Shown: positions 51,811 to 60,544 of the stretch, piece by piece
Layout of the letters: each line of letters opens with the position of its first letter
How positions within the stretch are numbered: the first letter of the stretch is position 1
NCBI GenBank assembly: GCA_041913045.1
Contig: JAYSGB010000025.1
Coordinates: forward strand, 1-63,067
Source: CAMLOF01 sp041913045
GTDB lineage: Bacteria > Pseudomonadota > Gammaproteobacteria > Burkholderiales > Burkholderiaceae_C
DNA: 63,067 nucleotides
Direction: 5' to 3'
Notes under the pieces: model-generated
What the model was told of the DNA's origin: nothing
Databases searched by the model: none
The model's input: only the letters and a program-made list of their open reading frames with translations
Program-made: the position numbers and the translations under genes

Positions 51811-52512
51811 GTGAGCAACTACCTCTGGAACCCGCCTCCCGTCCAGTCCCTGCCCGTGCGCGGCAAGACCGAGCGTTTCCCCATCAACCGCATCTTCTGC
51901 GTGGGCCGCAACTACCATGCCCACGCGGTGGAAATGGGCCGCCCCGTGGACAAGAGCGTGGAGCAGGCCTTCTACTTCACCAAGTCGCCCCAGACGCTGG
52001 TGGAAAGCGGCGCCACCGTGCCCTACCCGCCGCGCACCAGCAACTACCACTACGAGATGGAACTGGTGCTGGCCATCGGCAAGCCGGGCTTCCGCGTGAG
52101 CGAGGCCAACGCCCATGAACTGGTCTACGGCTACGCCGCTGGCCTGGACATGACCCGCCGCGACCTGCAACTGGTGGCGCGCGACAAGGGCCGCCCCTGG
52201 GATACCGGCAAGGACATCGAGCAGGGTTCGGTGTGCTCCGAGATCGTGCCTATGGAGGGTGTGGTGGTGGACAAGGGCGCGATCGCGCTGGAAGTCAACG
52301 GCCAGACCAAGCAGTCGTCCGACGTGGACAAACTGATCTGGAACATCCGCGAGATCATCGCCGACCTCTCCACCTACTACCACCTGCAGCCAGGCGACAT
52401 CATCTACACCGGCACGCCCGAAGGCGTGGGCGCCGTGGTGGCGGGTGACAAGATTACCGGCCGCGTGGAGGGCATTGCCGAGATCGTGCTGAACGTCGGC
52501 CCGGCCGAGTGA
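51811..52512 (+). CDS. Fumarylpyruvate hydrolase
   Basis: 233 residues, fumarylacetoacetate hydrolase fold. Cleaves fumarylpyruvate to fumarate and pyruvate, the last step. Motifs: CVGRNYHAHAVEMGR, EMELVLAIGKPGF and AAGLDMTRRDLQ, with GDIIYTGTPEGVG. Homologue of NagK. Starts with GTG, with AGGAAAG upstream; its TGA overlaps the GTG of the isomerase gene. Confidence 0.92.
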   Translation: MSNYLWNPPPVQSLPVRGKTERFPINRIFCVGRNYHAHAVEMGRPVDKSVEQAFYFTKSPQTLVESGATVPYPPRTSNYHYEMELVLAIGKPGFRVSEANAHELVYGYAAGLDMTRRDLQLVARDKGRPWDTGKDIEQGSVCSEIVPMEGVVVDKGAIALEVNGQTKQSSDVDKLIWNIREIIADLSTYYHLQPGDIIYTGTPEGVGAVVAGDKITGRVEGIAEIVLNVGPAE

Positions 52513-53159
52513 ACGTGTCCATGAAGCTGTACAACTTTTGGCGCAGCGGCACGTCGCACCGGCTGCGCATCGCGCTCAACCTCAAGGGCGTGCCCTACGA
52601 GTACCTGGCCGTGCACCTGGGCAAGGAAGAGCACCTGAAGGACGCCTTCAAGGCGCTGAACCCACAGCAGCTGGTGCCCGCGCTGGACACGGGCTCGCAA
52701 GTGCTGATCCAGTCGCCAGCCATCATCGAATGGCTGGAGGAGCAGTACCCCACGCCCGCGCTGCTGCCCGCCGATGCCGACGGCCGCGCCCGCGTGCGCG
52801 CCCTGGCGGCCCTGGTGGGGTGTGACATCCACCCCATCAACAACCGCCGCATCTTGGAATACCTGCGCAAGACGTTCGGCGCCAACGAGGACGCCATCAA
52901 CGCCTGGTGCGGCACCTGGATCACCGCAGGCTTTGACGCCTACGAGGCACTGCTGGCCGCGGACCCTAAACGCGGCCGCTTCAGCTTTGGTGACACACCC
53001 ACCCTGGCCGACTGCTACCTGGTGCCCCAGGTGGAAAGCGCGCGCCGCTTCAAGGTGGACCTGGCGCCATACCCCCTGATACGCGCGGTGGACGCCGCCT
53101 GCGGCGAGCTGGACGCGTTCCGGCGAGCTGCGCCGGCTGCGCAACCAGACGCCGTCTGA
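52509..53159 (+). CDS. Maleylpyruvate isomerase, glutathione-dependent (zeta GST)
   Basis: 216 residues, zeta-class GST. Isomerises maleylpyruvate to fumarylpyruvate. N-terminal KLYNFWRSGTSHRLRIALNLKG has the SSGTS/R-S-like glutathione-activating site (RSGTSHR), with QLVPAL and IEWLEEQYP later. Homologue of NagL. GTG 52509 overlaps the hydrolase stop; ATG 52521 is an in-frame alternative. Confidence 0.9.
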   Translation: MNVSMKLYNFWRSGTSHRLRIALNLKGVPYEYLAVHLGKEEHLKDAFKALNPQQLVPALDTGSQVLIQSPAIIEWLEEQYPTPALLPADADGRARVRALAALVGCDIHPINNRRILEYLRKTFGANEDAINAWCGTWITAGFDAYEALLAADPKRGRFSFGDTPTLADCYLVPQVESARRFKVDLAPYPLIRAVDAACGELDAFRRAAPAAQPDAV

Positions 53160-53187
53160 TTCAACGTATTCAACCACTGGAACAAGC

Positions 53188-54162
53188 ATGACATTGAAGA
53201 ACGCACTGCGTGCGCTGGCCGCTGGCGTGGCGCTGTCCGCCGCCGCCATGACGGCACACGCACAGGCCCTGAAGCTCGGCCACATCACGCCCCCTACCCA
53301 CGTGTGGCACCAGGTATCGGAAAAGATTGCCGCCGACCTGAACAAGGCCTCTGGCGGCAAGATGAAGATGGAAGTCAGCCCGCTGCAAAAGCTGGGCAAT
53401 GAAGCACAGATGATCCAGTTGCTGCGTTCCGGCGCGATGCAGTTTGGTGTTCTGACCGTGGGCGGTTTGTCCAACCGCGAGGAGTCTTTCCTGGCCTGGT
53501 CGCTGCCTTACGTTTTCAAGGACGTGGAGCATGCATCCCGCGCTGCTGCCACGCCTGCGGCGAAGGAGATGCTCAAACGCCTGGAGCCGCACGGCATGGT
53601 GGGCCTGGGCTACGTCTTCGCCGGTATGCGCCACGTGCTGGCGCTGCAGCCGGTCAAGTCGGCTAAGGATCTGGCCAACAAGAAGGTGCGCTCCTTCCCC
53701 AGCCCCATCTACAACGACTGGTGGAATGCAAACGGCGCCGCGCCCACGGCGCTGCCGCTGTCTGAAGTGGCGCCTTCGTTGACGACCAAGCTGCTGGACG
53801 CGGTGGACGTGGACCTGGACGCCCTCGTCGGCCTGAAGTTCCATCAGCAGGCGCCCAACCTGACCCTCACCAACCACATGGCCTTCCCGGCCGCGATTGT
53901 GGTTTCCAGGAAGTGGTGGGACAGCCGCAGCCAGGCCGAGCGCGACATGATCGCCAAGGTCGTGGCCGAAGCCGAAAAATGGGGCTACAAGACCGCCATC
54001 GATGCAGACATCGGCAACCTCGCCAAGGCCAAAGCCGACGGCGCCAAGGTGGTGGATGCAGACATCAAGTCCTTCCAGGCCGTGGGTGGCAAGGTGCGCG
54101 ACCAGTACACCGCCAAGAACCCATTGATCGCCGACTTCTACAAGCAGGCCAAAGACCTGTGA
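53188..54162 (+). CDS. TRAP transporter substrate-binding protein (DctP type)
   Basis: 324 residues. Signal peptide MTLKNALRALAAGVALSAAA ending near AHA-QA at about 26. Mature part LKLGHITPPTHVWHQVSEKI; the conserved Arg region around KVRSFPSPIYNDWW should bind the substrate carboxylate. Being inside the gentisate operon, it probably binds 3-hydroxybenzoate or a related aromatic acid (inference). Two hairpins follow it before the membrane subunit genes. Confidence 0.92.
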   Translation: MTLKNALRALAAGVALSAAAMTAHAQALKLGHITPPTHVWHQVSEKIAADLNKASGGKMKMEVSPLQKLGNEAQMIQLLRSGAMQFGVLTVGGLSNREESFLAWSLPYVFKDVEHASRAAATPAAKEMLKRLEPHGMVGLGYVFAGMRHVLALQPVKSAKDLANKKVRSFPSPIYNDWWNANGAAPTALPLSEVAPSLTTKLLDAVDVDLDALVGLKFHQQAPNLTLTNHMAFPAAIVVSRKWWDSRSQAERDMIAKVVAEAEKWGYKTAIDADIGNLAKAKADGAKVVDADIKSFQAVGGKVRDQYTAKNPLIADFYKQAKDL

Positions 54163-54169
54163 TCCAGCT

Positions 54170-54186
54170 GCGGGCCTGACGCCCGC
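54170..54186 (+). terminator. Intercistronic hairpin after dctP
   Basis: GCGGGC (54170-54175) pairs with GCCCGC (54181-54186), 5-nt loop, followed by TTCC. Lacks a strong T-run, so partial termination or 3' protection of the binding-protein mRNA is likely. Confidence 0.55.
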
Positions 54187-54199
54187 TTCCATTCTGGCG

Positions 54200-54224
54200 G
54201 ACAGCGGCCTGTGAGGGCCCTGTC
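54200..54224 (+). terminator. Second intercistronic hairpin before the small TRAP subunit gene
   Basis: GACAG-c-GGCC (54200-54209) pairs with GGCC-CTGTC (54216-54224) around a 6-nt loop, with one bulged C. Followed by TGCTTTC. Ends 28 bp before the DctQ start. Confidence 0.5.
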
Positions 54225-54252
54225 TGCTTTCGTGCATTTCCCGGAGACTTGG

Positions 54253-54762
54253 ATGTACTCCCTGATTCAGACAATCGACGACTGGCTGTGCCGTGTCGAA
54301 AAGACGCTGGTGGTGGTGCTGACGGCAGGTATCGCCAGCATCATGATGGCGCAGGTCGTGATGCGCTATTTCTTCAGTTCACCGCTGTTCTGGGCCGAGG
54401 AAATCTCGGTACAGCTGCTGGTTTTCGTGACGCTCTTCGGTCTGTCGCTGCTCGTGCAGAGCGGCCAGCTGGTGAGCATTGACTTTCTGGCGCAGGCGCT
54501 GGGACCGCGTGCCCGTCATGCGCTCATGGCCGTGCTGGGCCTGCTCTTCCTGGCGCTTGCCCTGTTCATGGCCAAGTTGGGCTGGGACTGGGTGAACCTG
54601 CCCGAATCGCGCATGGAGCTTGGCGCCACCACCCAGTTGCCCCGCTGGTACAACTACAGCGCACTGCCGCTGGCCATGGTCGCCATGGCGTACCACCAGT
54701 TTGCCGCCTTGCTGCGCCACTTGCGCGCATGCTTCAGCGCACAGCAGGAGGCCGCAGCATGA
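54253..54762 (+). CDS. TRAP transporter small membrane subunit (DctQ)
   Basis: 169 residues, four membrane helices. YSLIQTIDDWLCRVEKTLVVVL start and FFSSPLFWAEEISVQLLVFVTLFGLSLLV match DctQ. CCGGAGA lies 6-9 nt before ATG 54253, which excludes a GTG at 54211. The TGA overlaps the DctM ATG (ATGA). Confidence 0.9.
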   Translation: MYSLIQTIDDWLCRVEKTLVVVLTAGIASIMMAQVVMRYFFSSPLFWAEEISVQLLVFVTLFGLSLLVQSGQLVSIDFLAQALGPRARHALMAVLGLLFLALALFMAKLGWDWVNLPESRMELGATTQLPRWYNYSALPLAMVAMAYHQFAALLRHLRACFSAQQEAAA

Positions 54763-56036
54763 TCACACTGATCGTCTTCTTCGGCCTGCTCTTCGCGGGC
54801 CTGCCCATCCTGGGTGCCATTCTCGCCGGGGCCATTGCCTTCATGGCCACCAACGATCTGGCGGTGCTGTTCGAATCCATCCCCATCCAGTTCTACGGTG
54901 CGCTGGAAATCAACAGCCTGCTGGCCATTCCGCTGTTCCTGCTGGTGGGCGAGATCATGAACAAGGCCGGCCTGACGCAGCGGCTCATTGCCGTGGCCGA
55001 GGTGCTGGTGGGCAACCTCAAGGGCGGTCTGGCGTATGCCAACCTGTTCACCAACGCCATGGCGGCGTCCATCCTTGGCTCTGCGGTCGCGCAGATTGGT
55101 GTGATGAGCAAGGTCATGATCCCGGCGATGGAGCGCATGGGCTACAAGCGGGAGTTCTCGGGCGCCGTCACGGTGTCTGCGGGCCTGCTCGGCCCCATCA
55201 TTCCCCCTTCGATGCTCATGATCATCTACGGCGTGGTGGCCGTGCAGCCCATCGCGCCGCTGTTCATCGCGGGTATCGTGCCGGGCTTGCTGATCGTGGC
55301 CGTGCTGGCCTTGGTGATCTTTCTTTACGGCGTGTTTGGCCCCGGTCTGCCTGCGGGCCGTGCTCAGGGGCGGCGGGGCTCCGTCAGGGTGCTGTTTGAA
55401 GGCCTGGTGCCAGCCATCATTCCAGTGGTGGTCATCGCGGGCATCATGCTCGGCGTGATGACGCCGACCGAATCCGGCGCGGTGGCGGCCATCATCGCGC
55501 TGGTGCTGGGCTTTGTGTACCGCGAGCTTCGTATCAAAGACATGCTGCCCATTCTGATGGGAGTGGCTGTCAATACAGCAACCATCACCGGTCTCATCGC
55601 TGCGGCGTCCGTGCTCAGCTGGGTGCTGGCGTTCCAGGGTGTCCCCGACCTGGTGGTGGAACACATGGCGGGCCTCACATCGTCCCCATTTATGTTCCTG
55701 TTGCTGGTCATTGGGTTGTTGCTGCTGCTCGGCATGTTCCTGGAAAGCATCAGCGTTCTCATCGTGGTGGTGCCGCTGCTCATGCCGGTGGTCACTCAGC
55801 TGGGCATCGACCCGATCCACTTTGGCGTCGTTTGCACGGTGGCCACGGTGGTGGGTCTGGTAACACCGCCCGTGGGGCCTGGTTTGTACATCGCCATGGT
55901 TCAGGCCGACATCCGCATGGGGCCGCTCTTCAAGGCAACGGTGCCCTTCCTGGTGGCGGTTGCGGCAGCACTGGTGTTGATCGCCGCAGTCCCGGCCTTG
56001 TCAACCTGGTTGCCGGGGGTGATGGCGGGCAACTGA
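54759..56036 (+). CDS. TRAP transporter large membrane subunit (DctM)
   Basis: 425 residues, about twelve membrane helices. LIVFFGLLFAGLPILGAILAG, the repeat GLLGPIIPPSMLMIIYG and TPTESGAVAA are DctM hallmarks. Sodium-driven import of a carboxylate together with DctQ and the binding protein. Overlaps DctQ by 4 bp and completes the operon. Confidence 0.94.
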   Translation: MITLIVFFGLLFAGLPILGAILAGAIAFMATNDLAVLFESIPIQFYGALEINSLLAIPLFLLVGEIMNKAGLTQRLIAVAEVLVGNLKGGLAYANLFTNAMAASILGSAVAQIGVMSKVMIPAMERMGYKREFSGAVTVSAGLLGPIIPPSMLMIIYGVVAVQPIAPLFIAGIVPGLLIVAVLALVIFLYGVFGPGLPAGRAQGRRGSVRVLFEGLVPAIIPVVVIAGIMLGVMTPTESGAVAAIIALVLGFVYRELRIKDMLPILMGVAVNTATITGLIAAASVLSWVLAFQGVPDLVVEHMAGLTSSPFMFLLLVIGLLLLLGMFLESISVLIVVVPLLMPVVTQLGIDPIHFGVVCTVATVVGLVTPPVGPGLYIAMVQADIRMGPLFKATVPFLVAVAAALVLIAAVPALSTWLPGVMAGN

Positions 56037-56087
56037 TGGTGACACGGCACCGGCGGAATACCTGCCGGGCCATGTACCATTGCTGCC

Positions 56088-56708
56088 ATGACCGTCCACA
56101 TCCTCGCACTGCTGCCCGTGGCCTTGCTGGCCATGGTGACGGGTGCGTGGCTGGCAGGGCGCCGCGAACGGGGGCGCTGTGAGCAGCACATGGCATCAAT
56201 CGCCCTGCGCGACCCGCAGACCGGCCTGCTCAACCAGCAGGCCATGCTGGAGGCCCTGGGCCGCACCCTGTCGCTGGCTGACCGGCTGCGTCACCCCGTC
56301 ACGGTGCTGGTCGTCGAAATCGATGGCTTTGCTGCGCTGGCCGCACGCCTGGGGCCTGCGCGTACGGGCGACCTGGAGCGCAACCTGGCCCAGCGCATGG
56401 CGGCGCGCGTGCGCAGCCACGACCTGCTGGGCCACTGGGACCGCGGGCACTTTCTGGCGGTGCTGCCCGACGCTGATGTGGCCAGTGCCCTGGTGCTGGT
56501 GGAAGACCTGCGCCAGATGACCAGCTCACAACCATTCGACGTGGCGGGTGAAAAGCACGCCCTGACGGTGAGCATTGGCGTGCATGGCCGCACGCCCCAG
56601 CCAGGCTCGCCGCTGTACGATCTGGCCGCCGAGATGGTGGTGGCTGCGCAGCGCGCGCTGGAAGCCACTACGGGCGATGGCCCCAACCGCATCGAAATCG
56701 AACCCTGA
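56088..56708 (+). CDS. Degenerate GGDEF-domain protein
   Basis: 206 residues. One membrane helix near 4-24, then a GGDEF-like fold: LRDPQTGLLNQQAMLEALGRTL, and TVSIGVHGRTPQPGS. The active-site loop reads DRGHF at 118-122 instead of GGDEF, so it cannot be a normal cyclase; it may bind nucleotides or proteins instead. 15 bp upstream of galU, same strand, probably co-transcribed. Confidence 0.85.
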   Translation: MTVHILALLPVALLAMVTGAWLAGRRERGRCEQHMASIALRDPQTGLLNQQAMLEALGRTLSLADRLRHPVTVLVVEIDGFAALAARLGPARTGDLERNLAQRMAARVRSHDLLGHWDRGHFLAVLPDADVASALVLVEDLRQMTSSQPFDVAGEKHALTVSIGVHGRTPQPGSPLYDLAAEMVVAAQRALEATTGDGPNRIEIEP

Positions 56709-56723
56709 ATTTCCTGTATTCGC

Positions 56724-57596
56724 ATGAGTCATTCCCCCGTACGCAAAGCCGTTTTTCCTGTGGCCGGCATGGGCACACGTTTCCTGCCCGCCACCAAGGC
56801 CATGCCCAAGGAGATGCTGCCCGTCGTTGACAAGCCGCTCATCCAGTACGCAGTGGAAGAGGCATATGCCGCAGGCATCCGCGAGATGATCTTCGTGACC
56901 GGCAGGCACAAGCGCGCCATCGACGACCACTTCGACATGGCCTACGAACTGGAGCGCGAACTGGAGGACGCAGGCAAGCAGGCGCTGCTGGACTTGGTGC
57001 GCTCCGTCAAACCCGACGACATGGTGTGCATTGCCGTGCGTCAGGCGCGGGCCCTGGGCCTGGGCCACGCCGTGCTGTGTGCCGAGCCGCTGGTGGCGGG
57101 CGAACCCTTTGCCGTGCTGCTGGCCGACGACCTGATGGTGGGCGAGCCGCCCGTGATGGCGCAGATGACGGCGCGTTTCGCTGAACTGGGCAGTTCCATC
57201 GTGGCGGTGCAGGAAGTGCCGCATGAGCACACTAGGCGCTACGGCATCGTGGCGGGCGAATTCTTGAGCGACGACCTGATGGACGTGCGCCAGTTCGTCG
57301 AAAAGCCCGCGCCCGAGGTGGCCCCGTCCAATTGGGGCGTGGCCGGGCGCTATGTGCTCACCCCCGAGGTGTTCGACCAGATCCGTAACCAGCCACGCGG
57401 TGTGGGTGGTGAAATCCAGCTCACCGACGGCATTGCGGGCTTGATGGCCACGCAGAAGGTGCATGCCTTCCGTTACGCGGGCAAGCGCTACGACTGCGGC
57501 AGCAAGGAAGGTTTTCTGGAAGCCACGGTGGACCTGGCCATGGCCCGCGAGGACCTGGCCCCCAGCCTGCGGCAGGTGATGCAGCACTGGGTGTGA
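56724..57596 (+). CDS. galU: UTP--glucose-1-phosphate uridylyltransferase
   Basis: 290 residues. Makes UDP-glucose for exopolysaccharide and LPS. Signature FPVAGMGTRFLPATKAMPKEMLP then DKPLIQYAVEEA; VLLADDLM with metal-binding Asp; KYVEKP-like VRQFVEKPAP. Complete family length. It ends 16 bp before the convergent dacB. Confidence 0.96.
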   Translation: MSHSPVRKAVFPVAGMGTRFLPATKAMPKEMLPVVDKPLIQYAVEEAYAAGIREMIFVTGRHKRAIDDHFDMAYELERELEDAGKQALLDLVRSVKPDDMVCIAVRQARALGLGHAVLCAEPLVAGEPFAVLLADDLMVGEPPVMAQMTARFAELGSSIVAVQEVPHEHTRRYGIVAGEFLSDDLMDVRQFVEKPAPEVAPSNWGVAGRYVLTPEVFDQIRNQPRGVGGEIQLTDGIAGLMATQKVHAFRYAGKRYDCGSKEGFLEATVDLAMAREDLAPSLRQVMQHWV

Positions 57597-57612
57597 GGCG
57601 TCCGCCCGCCGG

Positions 57613-59106
57613 TCAGGGTTGACCGGTCCACTGCACCAGCGCCTCCAGTGCCGGACGTGCAGCCCGCGCGTTGGCGTGGTTGACGATGGCCACCAGCACA
57701 CGGCGCTGGCCATCGGGCAGGTGTACGTAACCCGCCAGGGCTTGCACGTCGCGCAGGCTGCCGGTCTTCAGATGGGCAAGTCCCGTCCCCATCGTGCTGC
57801 GGCGCAGCGTGCCGTCCAGGCCGCTTACCGGCAGCGACGCCATCAACTCCGGCATCATCGGTGACGCATAAGCCAACTGCAGCAGCCGGGCCAGCGACAA
57901 GGCGGTGATGCGAGCATCTCGGCTCAACCCGGCGCCGTTGTCCACCACGGGCAAGGGGTATTCCGGGCCAAGGCGTTGCCGCCACCACTGCGCCAGAGCC
58001 TCGCGCGAGGCGTCGAAGGTAGTTGGGGTGGCGGGCAGAGCCGCCTGGCCCAGGGCCAGCAGCACGTGCTGCGCCATCACGTTGTTGCTGAACTTGTTCA
58101 CGTCGCGAACCACCTCGGCCAGTGTGGGCGACTCCAGCGCCGTCAGCAGCGTGGCCTGCGCCGGTGTGCTGCCTTCGCGCACCGTGCCGTCAATCAGCCC
58201 GCCCAGCGATTGCCACATGCCCACGACGGCCCGTTGGGCAAAGCGTTGCGGGTCTGGGTGGGCCAGCGGCCAGGCACGTTCGCCGCAGGCTGCAGGGAAG
58301 CTGCCCAAAAAGCGCGGGTTCAGCGGGTCGTTGAAGGTGGCTCGCAGGCTGGTGCGCCAGTCCCCGCAGGGGCTGTTGTCCAGCGGCACCGTGGCGGGCC
58401 ATTGCACACCGGCTAGCGGCGGCTCCAGCGTCACGCGGGCCACGCCTGCGGCCGGGTCGGGCGTGAAGTTGAACACCTGTGCCTTGAAGTTGACGAGCAG
58501 CGCGTCGGGCGTGGCGTTGTAGGGCCGCAGCGGCTCGCCGTCGAAGGCGCCGGGGTCGGTGGCAGGAACGTTGTAGGCACTGCGGTCCAGCACCACGTCG
58601 CCCGCCACGCGGCGTACGCCCTGGCCCTGCACGCGGCGCAGCAGCAGCCAAAGCTTTTCTGTGACCAGCTTGGGGTCGCCGCTGCCCTGCACGTACAGGT
58701 TGCCTTGCAGCACGCCGTCGCGCAGCGGGCCGTCTGCCAGCACCCGGGTGAGCCAGACGTGCCCTGGTCCAAGGGTGTCCAGCGCAGCAAAGGTGGTGAC
58801 CAGCTTCAGCGTCGATGCAGGGTTCATCGGCTCGCCAGCCCGGTGGCTCAGCCGTACCGCGCCTGCGGGTGTTGCATCAACCACCACTGCCGCCAGCGCG
58901 TCGGCCGGGACCTTGGCGCGTTGCAGGGCGGACGTAACTTCGGGCGGCAATAAGCTGCCCCCAGGCGCGGGCTGCTGGGCGAAGGCGGGTGCCAAGGCGA
59001 GTGAGGCCACGGCGATGGGCAGGCCGCGCCACAGGGCTGCGGCACGCCGCAGGGCGTTGCGCAGGGGGCGAGTGCGAAACAGGAGTGAGCGAAATGGCGC
59101 AGGCAT
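57613..59106 (-). CDS. dacB: D-alanyl-D-alanine carboxypeptidase/endopeptidase (PBP4 type)
   Basis: 497 residues. Periplasmic penicillin-binding protein that trims peptidoglycan peptides. Signal peptide region through LAPAFAQQP. Catalytic motifs in order: SxxK in ASTLKLV, SxN in SNNVMAQ, KTG in LKTGSL. The inserted domains between motifs 1 and 2 are present. ATG 59106; a longer frame is out. Divergent from tsaB across 35 bp that contain palindromes. Confidence 0.94.
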   Translation of the reverse strand: MPAPFRSLLFRTRPLRNALRRAAALWRGLPIAVASLALAPAFAQQPAPGGSLLPPEVTSALQRAKVPADALAAVVVDATPAGAVRLSHRAGEPMNPASTLKLVTTFAALDTLGPGHVWLTRVLADGPLRDGVLQGNLYVQGSGDPKLVTEKLWLLLRRVQGQGVRRVAGDVVLDRSAYNVPATDPGAFDGEPLRPYNATPDALLVNFKAQVFNFTPDPAAGVARVTLEPPLAGVQWPATVPLDNSPCGDWRTSLRATFNDPLNPRFLGSFPAACGERAWPLAHPDPQRFAQRAVVGMWQSLGGLIDGTVREGSTPAQATLLTALESPTLAEVVRDVNKFSNNVMAQHVLLALGQAALPATPTTFDASREALAQWWRQRLGPEYPLPVVDNGAGLSRDARITALSLARLLQLAYASPMMPELMASLPVSGLDGTLRRSTMGTGLAHLKTGSLRDVQALAGYVHLPDGQRRVLVAIVNHANARAARPALEALVQWTGQP

Positions 59107-59111
59107 GGGAA

Positions 59112-59140
59112 CGATTATCCCGGCACCCCGATAATCGGGG
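59112..59140. promoter_or_regulatory. Overlapping inverted repeats between dacB and tsaB with back-to-back -10 elements
   Basis: CGATTATC (59112-59119) and GATAATCG (59130-59137) are inverted; the right arm is also in a 15-bp palindrome CCCCGAT-A-ATCGGGG (59126-59140). GATAAT on the plus strand (59130-59135) ends 6 nt before tsaB; GATAAT on the minus strand (59114-59119) ends 7 nt before dacB. This could be two leaderless promoters alone or with an operator. Confidence 0.45.
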
Positions 59141-59141
59141 G

Positions 59142-59960
59142 ATGCAGTCCAACCCCATCCAGGCCCATACACCCTTGCAAATGGTGCTGGCCATCGACAC
59201 CAGCACCGAGCACCTCAGCATTGCGCTGGGCGCGGCTGGCGACGGCGTGCCCATGGCCGTGTACGAAGGGCCCGGTGGCGCGCACGCGTCGGCCGCGCTG
59301 GTGCCCGCGGTACAGCGTCTGCTGGCCGAAGCAGGCTGGTCGCTGGCCGGGCTGGACGCCATTGCCTTTGGTTGCGGGCCGGGGTCTTTCACCGGTCTGC
59401 GCACGGCTTGTGCCGTGGTGCAGGGCTTGGCCGTGGCGGGCCGCCCTGGCGGCATTCCCGTTCTGCCGGTGAATACCCTGCTGGCCGTGGCCGAAGAAGC
59501 GCGCTGGCAGTGGCAGTCGCAAGGGCAGGTGATGCCCGGGCGCATTGTCGCCGCCATGGACGCGCGCATGGACGAGATGTACGTGGCCGAGGTGGCGTTC
59601 AAGCCGGATCGCGGCGTGGCCCTGGTGGGCGAGCCCTGGCTGTGCAGCCCTGACGCCTTGCCTGAGGAGCTGGCGGTGTGCGCCGACGGATCGCGTGCCT
59701 TGCTGGCTGGCAACGGCGCGGCGGTATATGGCGGGCGCCTGCCCCCTGTGTGGCAGGCCGCACCCCAACTGGCCGCGCTGCCCAAGGCAGCAGCCATGCT
59801 GCGTCTGGCACCCGCGCTGTGGGCGCAGGGGCTGGCCGTTGACGCCGCCGGTGCGCAGCCGCTGTACGTGCGCGACAAGGTGGCCCAGACCACCGAGGAG
59901 CGCGAGCGCATCAAGGCGGCCAAGCTGGCTGCCCTGGCCGCCGAAGGAGTGCGGGCGTGA
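59142..59960 (+). CDS. tsaB: tRNA threonylcarbamoyladenosine biosynthesis protein TsaB
   Basis: 272 residues. Partner of TsaD/TsaE in making t6A37 of tRNAs. ASKHA fold: VLAIDTSTEHLSIALG near 15 and FGCGPGSFTGLRTACAVVQGLA near 78. ATG 59142 is preceded by GGGGG. Overlaps rimI with GTGA. The same tsaB-rimI order is widespread. Confidence 0.94.
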   Translation: MQSNPIQAHTPLQMVLAIDTSTEHLSIALGAAGDGVPMAVYEGPGGAHASAALVPAVQRLLAEAGWSLAGLDAIAFGCGPGSFTGLRTACAVVQGLAVAGRPGGIPVLPVNTLLAVAEEARWQWQSQGQVMPGRIVAAMDARMDEMYVAEVAFKPDRGVALVGEPWLCSPDALPEELAVCADGSRALLAGNGAAVYGGRLPPVWQAAPQLAALPKAAAMLRLAPALWAQGLAVDAAGAQPLYVRDKVAQTTEERERIKAAKLAALAAEGVRA

Positions 59961-60544
59961 ACGCCGAGGCAGAGGCCGTCTTGCGTTCGGAGGCGTCGGC
60001 CTGGGCCGGGCGTGAATTGGCCTTTGTGCCCATGGACGCAGAGAACCTGCCCCTGGTCGCCGAGGTGGAGAAAACCGCCTACGCCCATCCTTGGAGTTTG
60101 CGGCATTTCAGCGACTCGGTGGATTCGGGCTACGCCGCGCAGATGCTGGTGATGACGCCGGACCCCATGCAGGACCCGTCCGCCTGGGCGCATGCCCCCA
60201 CTTTGCCGGACGGCCGTTGGCTGCTGGGCTACTTCGTGGCCATGAAGGGCGTTGATGAGGTGCACCTGCTCAACATCACCACCGTGCCGCAACACCGGCG
60301 CCAAGGCTGGGCCAAGCTCATGCTGCAGGCGCTGGCCACATGGTCCCGCATGCAGGGGGCGCACTGGCTTTGGCTGGAGGTCCGCGCCAGCAACCTTGTT
60401 GCCCGCTCCTTGTACGAATCCATCGGATTCCAGCAGGTGGGCTTGCGCCGAGCCTATTACCCCGACGCAGGCCAGCAGCGCGAGGACGCCGTGGTGATGA
60501 GCAGGAACCTGGCATTGCCGGGGCACGAGGGCAACCATGAGTGA
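59957..60544 (+). CDS. rimI: Ribosomal protein bS18 alanine N-acetyltransferase
   Basis: 195 residues, GNAT fold. Acetyl-CoA motif QHRRQGWAKLML (R-R-x-G-x-A), and LEVRASNLVARSLYESIGF. About 45 residues longer than E. coli RimI, mainly an insert near TPDPMQDPSAWAHAP. Starts with GTG that overlaps the tsaB stop; the 3' end overlaps the uracil-DNA glycosylase gene by 8 bp. Confidence 0.9.
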   Translation: MNAEAEAVLRSEASAWAGRELAFVPMDAENLPLVAEVEKTAYAHPWSLRHFSDSVDSGYAAQMLVMTPDPMQDPSAWAHAPTLPDGRWLLGYFVAMKGVDEVHLLNITTVPQHRRQGWAKLMLQALATWSRMQGAHWLWLEVRASNLVARSLYESIGFQQVGLRRAYYPDAGQQREDAVVMSRNLALPGHEGNHE

